A model generated the notes under the pieces. That model worked only from the letters and a program-made list of their open reading frames with translations, searched no databases and was not told the DNA's origin. Below, piece by piece: positions 5,226 through 6,181 of a stretch of DNA of 6,181 bases. Source of the DNA: JBDSGC01 sp046594105 (GTDB lineage: Bacteria > Acidobacteriota > Thermoanaerobaculia > Gp7-AA8); NCBI GenBank assembly GCA_046594105.1, contig JBKJQB010000161.1, positions 1 to 6,181 of the forward strand, written 5' to 3'. How positions within the stretch are numbered: position 1 is the stretch's first letter; each line of letters opens with the position of its first letter. Position numbers and translations under genes: made by a program.

Positions 5226-5849
5226 TCAGGGGTGCGGACGCCAGAGGCCTTCGGGATTCGATCCGAGGAGGCCGGCATCGCGCAATGGCTCGCTCACGGG
5301 GCTGATCTGCTTCACGCTGCCGCGAGGAAGCCTCCACGCTCGCGGCGCGGTGTCGATGGCGCGATCGATGTAGAGAAGGTGGTCTTCGGCGAATCGCCAT
5401 CCCCGAGGTTCGAAGGGCTGGAGATCGATCGGTGCGGTGAAGGCGCGCATGGTCCGTTTGCCCTGCGGGTTGAAGTAGCCGTCGAAGTAGCTCAGGCCGA
5501 GTGCGAGATAGGGATAGATGGGCTCTCGCGATCGGAGCGTGGTGTAGTTCGATTTCGCCACGCAGCCCCACAAGCCATGACCCTCGTACAGCGCGAGGCA
5601 ATGGCCGTCGTCGGTGACCGCATCGAACCACAGCAGGCGCGGGGCATAGCCAAGTTCCTGAAGTGCCGCGCAGGCGAACAGCGCGCCGCTGTAACACTGA
5701 GCCTTGCCTTCCCGGAGGACCACGCGTGGAGATCTGGCACCGCCCTTCTGGTCATAGGAAAGCTCATCGAGAAATCTCTGGATGTGCGCCGGTGTGCGCA
5801 GCCCGCTGAAGATCCGGCGCTCGGTGGCTGTCCATGCGTTTCGCGTCAT
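5226..5849 (-). CDS. Transglutaminase-like domain protein, unknown role
   Basis: A 207-aa protein with a probable papain-like transglutaminase core. GKAQCYSGALFACAALQELG (48-67) looks like the nucleophile-cysteine helix (C52) and DDGHCLALY (80-88) supplies the histidine (H83). The third residue of the triad is less clear: AKSNY (98-102) offers N101 at about the right distance rather than aspartate. The region SREPIYPYLALGLSYFDGYFN (106-126, key residues R, Y, F) looks conserved-type but I cannot name its function. No signal peptide or membrane segment is seen, so it is probably cytoplasmic. The ATG at 5849 is chosen over the one at 5897 because an extended -10 lies 7 nt before it and the upstream extension is low in features. 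The substrate is unknown, and confidence in the fold is moderate. Confidence 0.7.
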   Translation of the reverse strand: MTRNAWTATERRIFSGLRTPAHIQRFLDELSYDQKGGARSPRVVLREGKAQCYSGALFACAALQELGYAPRLLWFDAVTDDGHCLALYEGHGLWGCVAKSNYTTLRSREPIYPYLALGLSYFDGYFNPQGKRTMRAFTAPIDLQPFEPRGWRFAEDHLLYIDRAIDTAPRAWRLPRGSVKQISPVSEPLRDAGLLGSNPEGLWRPHP

Positions 5850-5856
5850 GGCCCGG

Positions 5857-5865
5857 AGGTTAGCA
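5857..5865 (-). promoter_or_regulatory. Candidate extended -10 of the transglutaminase-like gene
   Basis: TGCTAACCT on the minus strand is an extended -10 (TG-n-TAnnnT) ending 7 nt before the ATG at 5849. No -35 or Shine-Dalgarno is evident. It is the fourth start in this window with a -10-like box at this unusually short distance. Confidence 0.35.
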
Positions 5866-5941
5866 GAGCGTGCGAGATTCCCAGTCGCGCGGACCATCTG
5901 TCGCTTCAGTGAGGGCCCTTGGGCTGGAAGCCGACAGACCG

Positions 5942-5959
5942 GCCGGCAAGGATGCCGGC
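5942..5959. repeat. REP-like hairpin between two minus-strand genes
   Basis: GCCGGCA-AGGA-TGCCGGC: a perfect 7-bp stem with a 4-nt loop. It lies 50 bp downstream of the stop at 6010 and 92 bp upstream of the next gene start. No T-tract follows on either strand, so a classical intrinsic terminator is unlikely. The flanks (TTGGGCTGGAAGCCGACAG and CGTTCCGAAGGC) resemble a dispersed GC-rich intergenic repeat, but the window holds only one copy. Confidence 0.5.
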
Positions 5960-6009
5960 GTTCCGAAGGCAGCCGATCCTCGGTTCCATCGCCTCTGCGC
6001 GGTGTCTGC

Positions 6010-6181
6010 CTACTTCTTCGCCGGTCCGTCGAGCACGATGAAATCGAGACTGCCGTAGGACCTCATCTGCCGACACACCGAGTGGCCGGAGGGGACGTCG
6101 TCGGTGGTGTACGCCGAGTTTCCTTCGATGGTGCGCACGAACTTCGGCAGGGCCTGCGTCACCACGCCGGTGTGATGCCAC
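6010..6181 (-). CDS. C-terminal end of a probable CHAP-like hydrolase or amidase
   Basis: The last 56 residues before a TAG at 6010-6012; the start lies beyond the right edge. The fragment reads WHHTGVV, then RTIEGNSAYTTDD, then SVCRQMRSYGSLDFIVL. A histidine followed by TG-V-V, then TIEGN, then an arginine-rich strand and a final hydrophobic strand is the usual ending of CHAP (NlpC/P60-like) peptidoglycan hydrolases, where the H is catalytic and E or N follows. The cysteine half would be upstream and is unseen, so family and function are tentative. It runs in the same direction as the gene at 5226-5849 with a 160-bp gap, so co-transcription is uncertain. Confidence 0.5.
   Translation of the reverse strand, partial: WHHTGVVTQALPKFVRTIEGNSAYTTDDVPSGHSVCRQMRSYGSLDFIVLDGPAKK

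Noticed and set aside
5906..6181. 91-residue minus-strand ORF starting MASHRRGDAGP.
   Set aside because: It is out of frame with the CHAP-like C-terminus, and its end translates the REP-like hairpin region.

Overview
The window is GC-rich (roughly 60-65% by eye) bacterial DNA. It combines gene order, GTG starts, 4-bp GTGA gene overlaps and a REP-associated tyrosine transposase (RAYT) with GC-rich palindromic ends. This mix is often seen in Acidobacteriota and other soil or environmental phyla. That assignment is an inference from style; nothing here is a taxonomic marker.

Left half, minus strand (1-3397): a purine-catabolism pair, xdhB (molybdopterin subunit of xanthine dehydrogenase, complete) followed by allB (allantoinase, cut off by the left window edge). 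They overlap by 4 bp, so they are very likely co-transcribed. XdhB would help convert hypoxanthine/xanthine to urate, and AllB opens the allantoin ring two steps later. The FeS/FAD partner XdhA and the urate-to-allantoin enzymes are not in the window.

Middle (3458-4556): two copies of one IS200-like/RAYT element in the same orientation, separated by 127 bp. The right copy (3902-4556, 655 bp) carries a full 150-aa HUH/Y1 transposase. The left copy (3458-3774, 317 bp) is a miniature derivative with an internal deletion that leaves an in-frame 41-codon ORF holding only the catalytic-tyrosine helix and tail. Both copies are bounded by compound 89-90-bp ends built from the same hairpins (eight exact copies of a 15-mer). 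The spacer between them holds two imperfect 30-bp repeats with a 36-bp period.

Right half (4624-5167, plus strand): a YefM-YoeB type II toxin-antitoxin operon with a recognisable promoter. A pair of CGTACG hexamers spaced 12 bp centre to centre lies over the promoter, matching the geometry of known YefM operators. Convergent to it on the minus strand is a transglutaminase-like protein of unknown role (5226-5849). Upstream of that are a REP-like hairpin and the C-terminal end of a probable CHAP-like hydrolase, cut by the right edge.

A recurring signal: four genes (xdhB, tnpA, yefM, the transglutaminase-like gene) have a -10-like hexamer only 7-9 nt before the start codon and no clear Shine-Dalgarno, which suggests leaderless transcripts. 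The most interesting parts of the window are the autonomous/miniature RAYT pair with structure-conserved ends and the TA operator. I see no evidence of a wholly new system.
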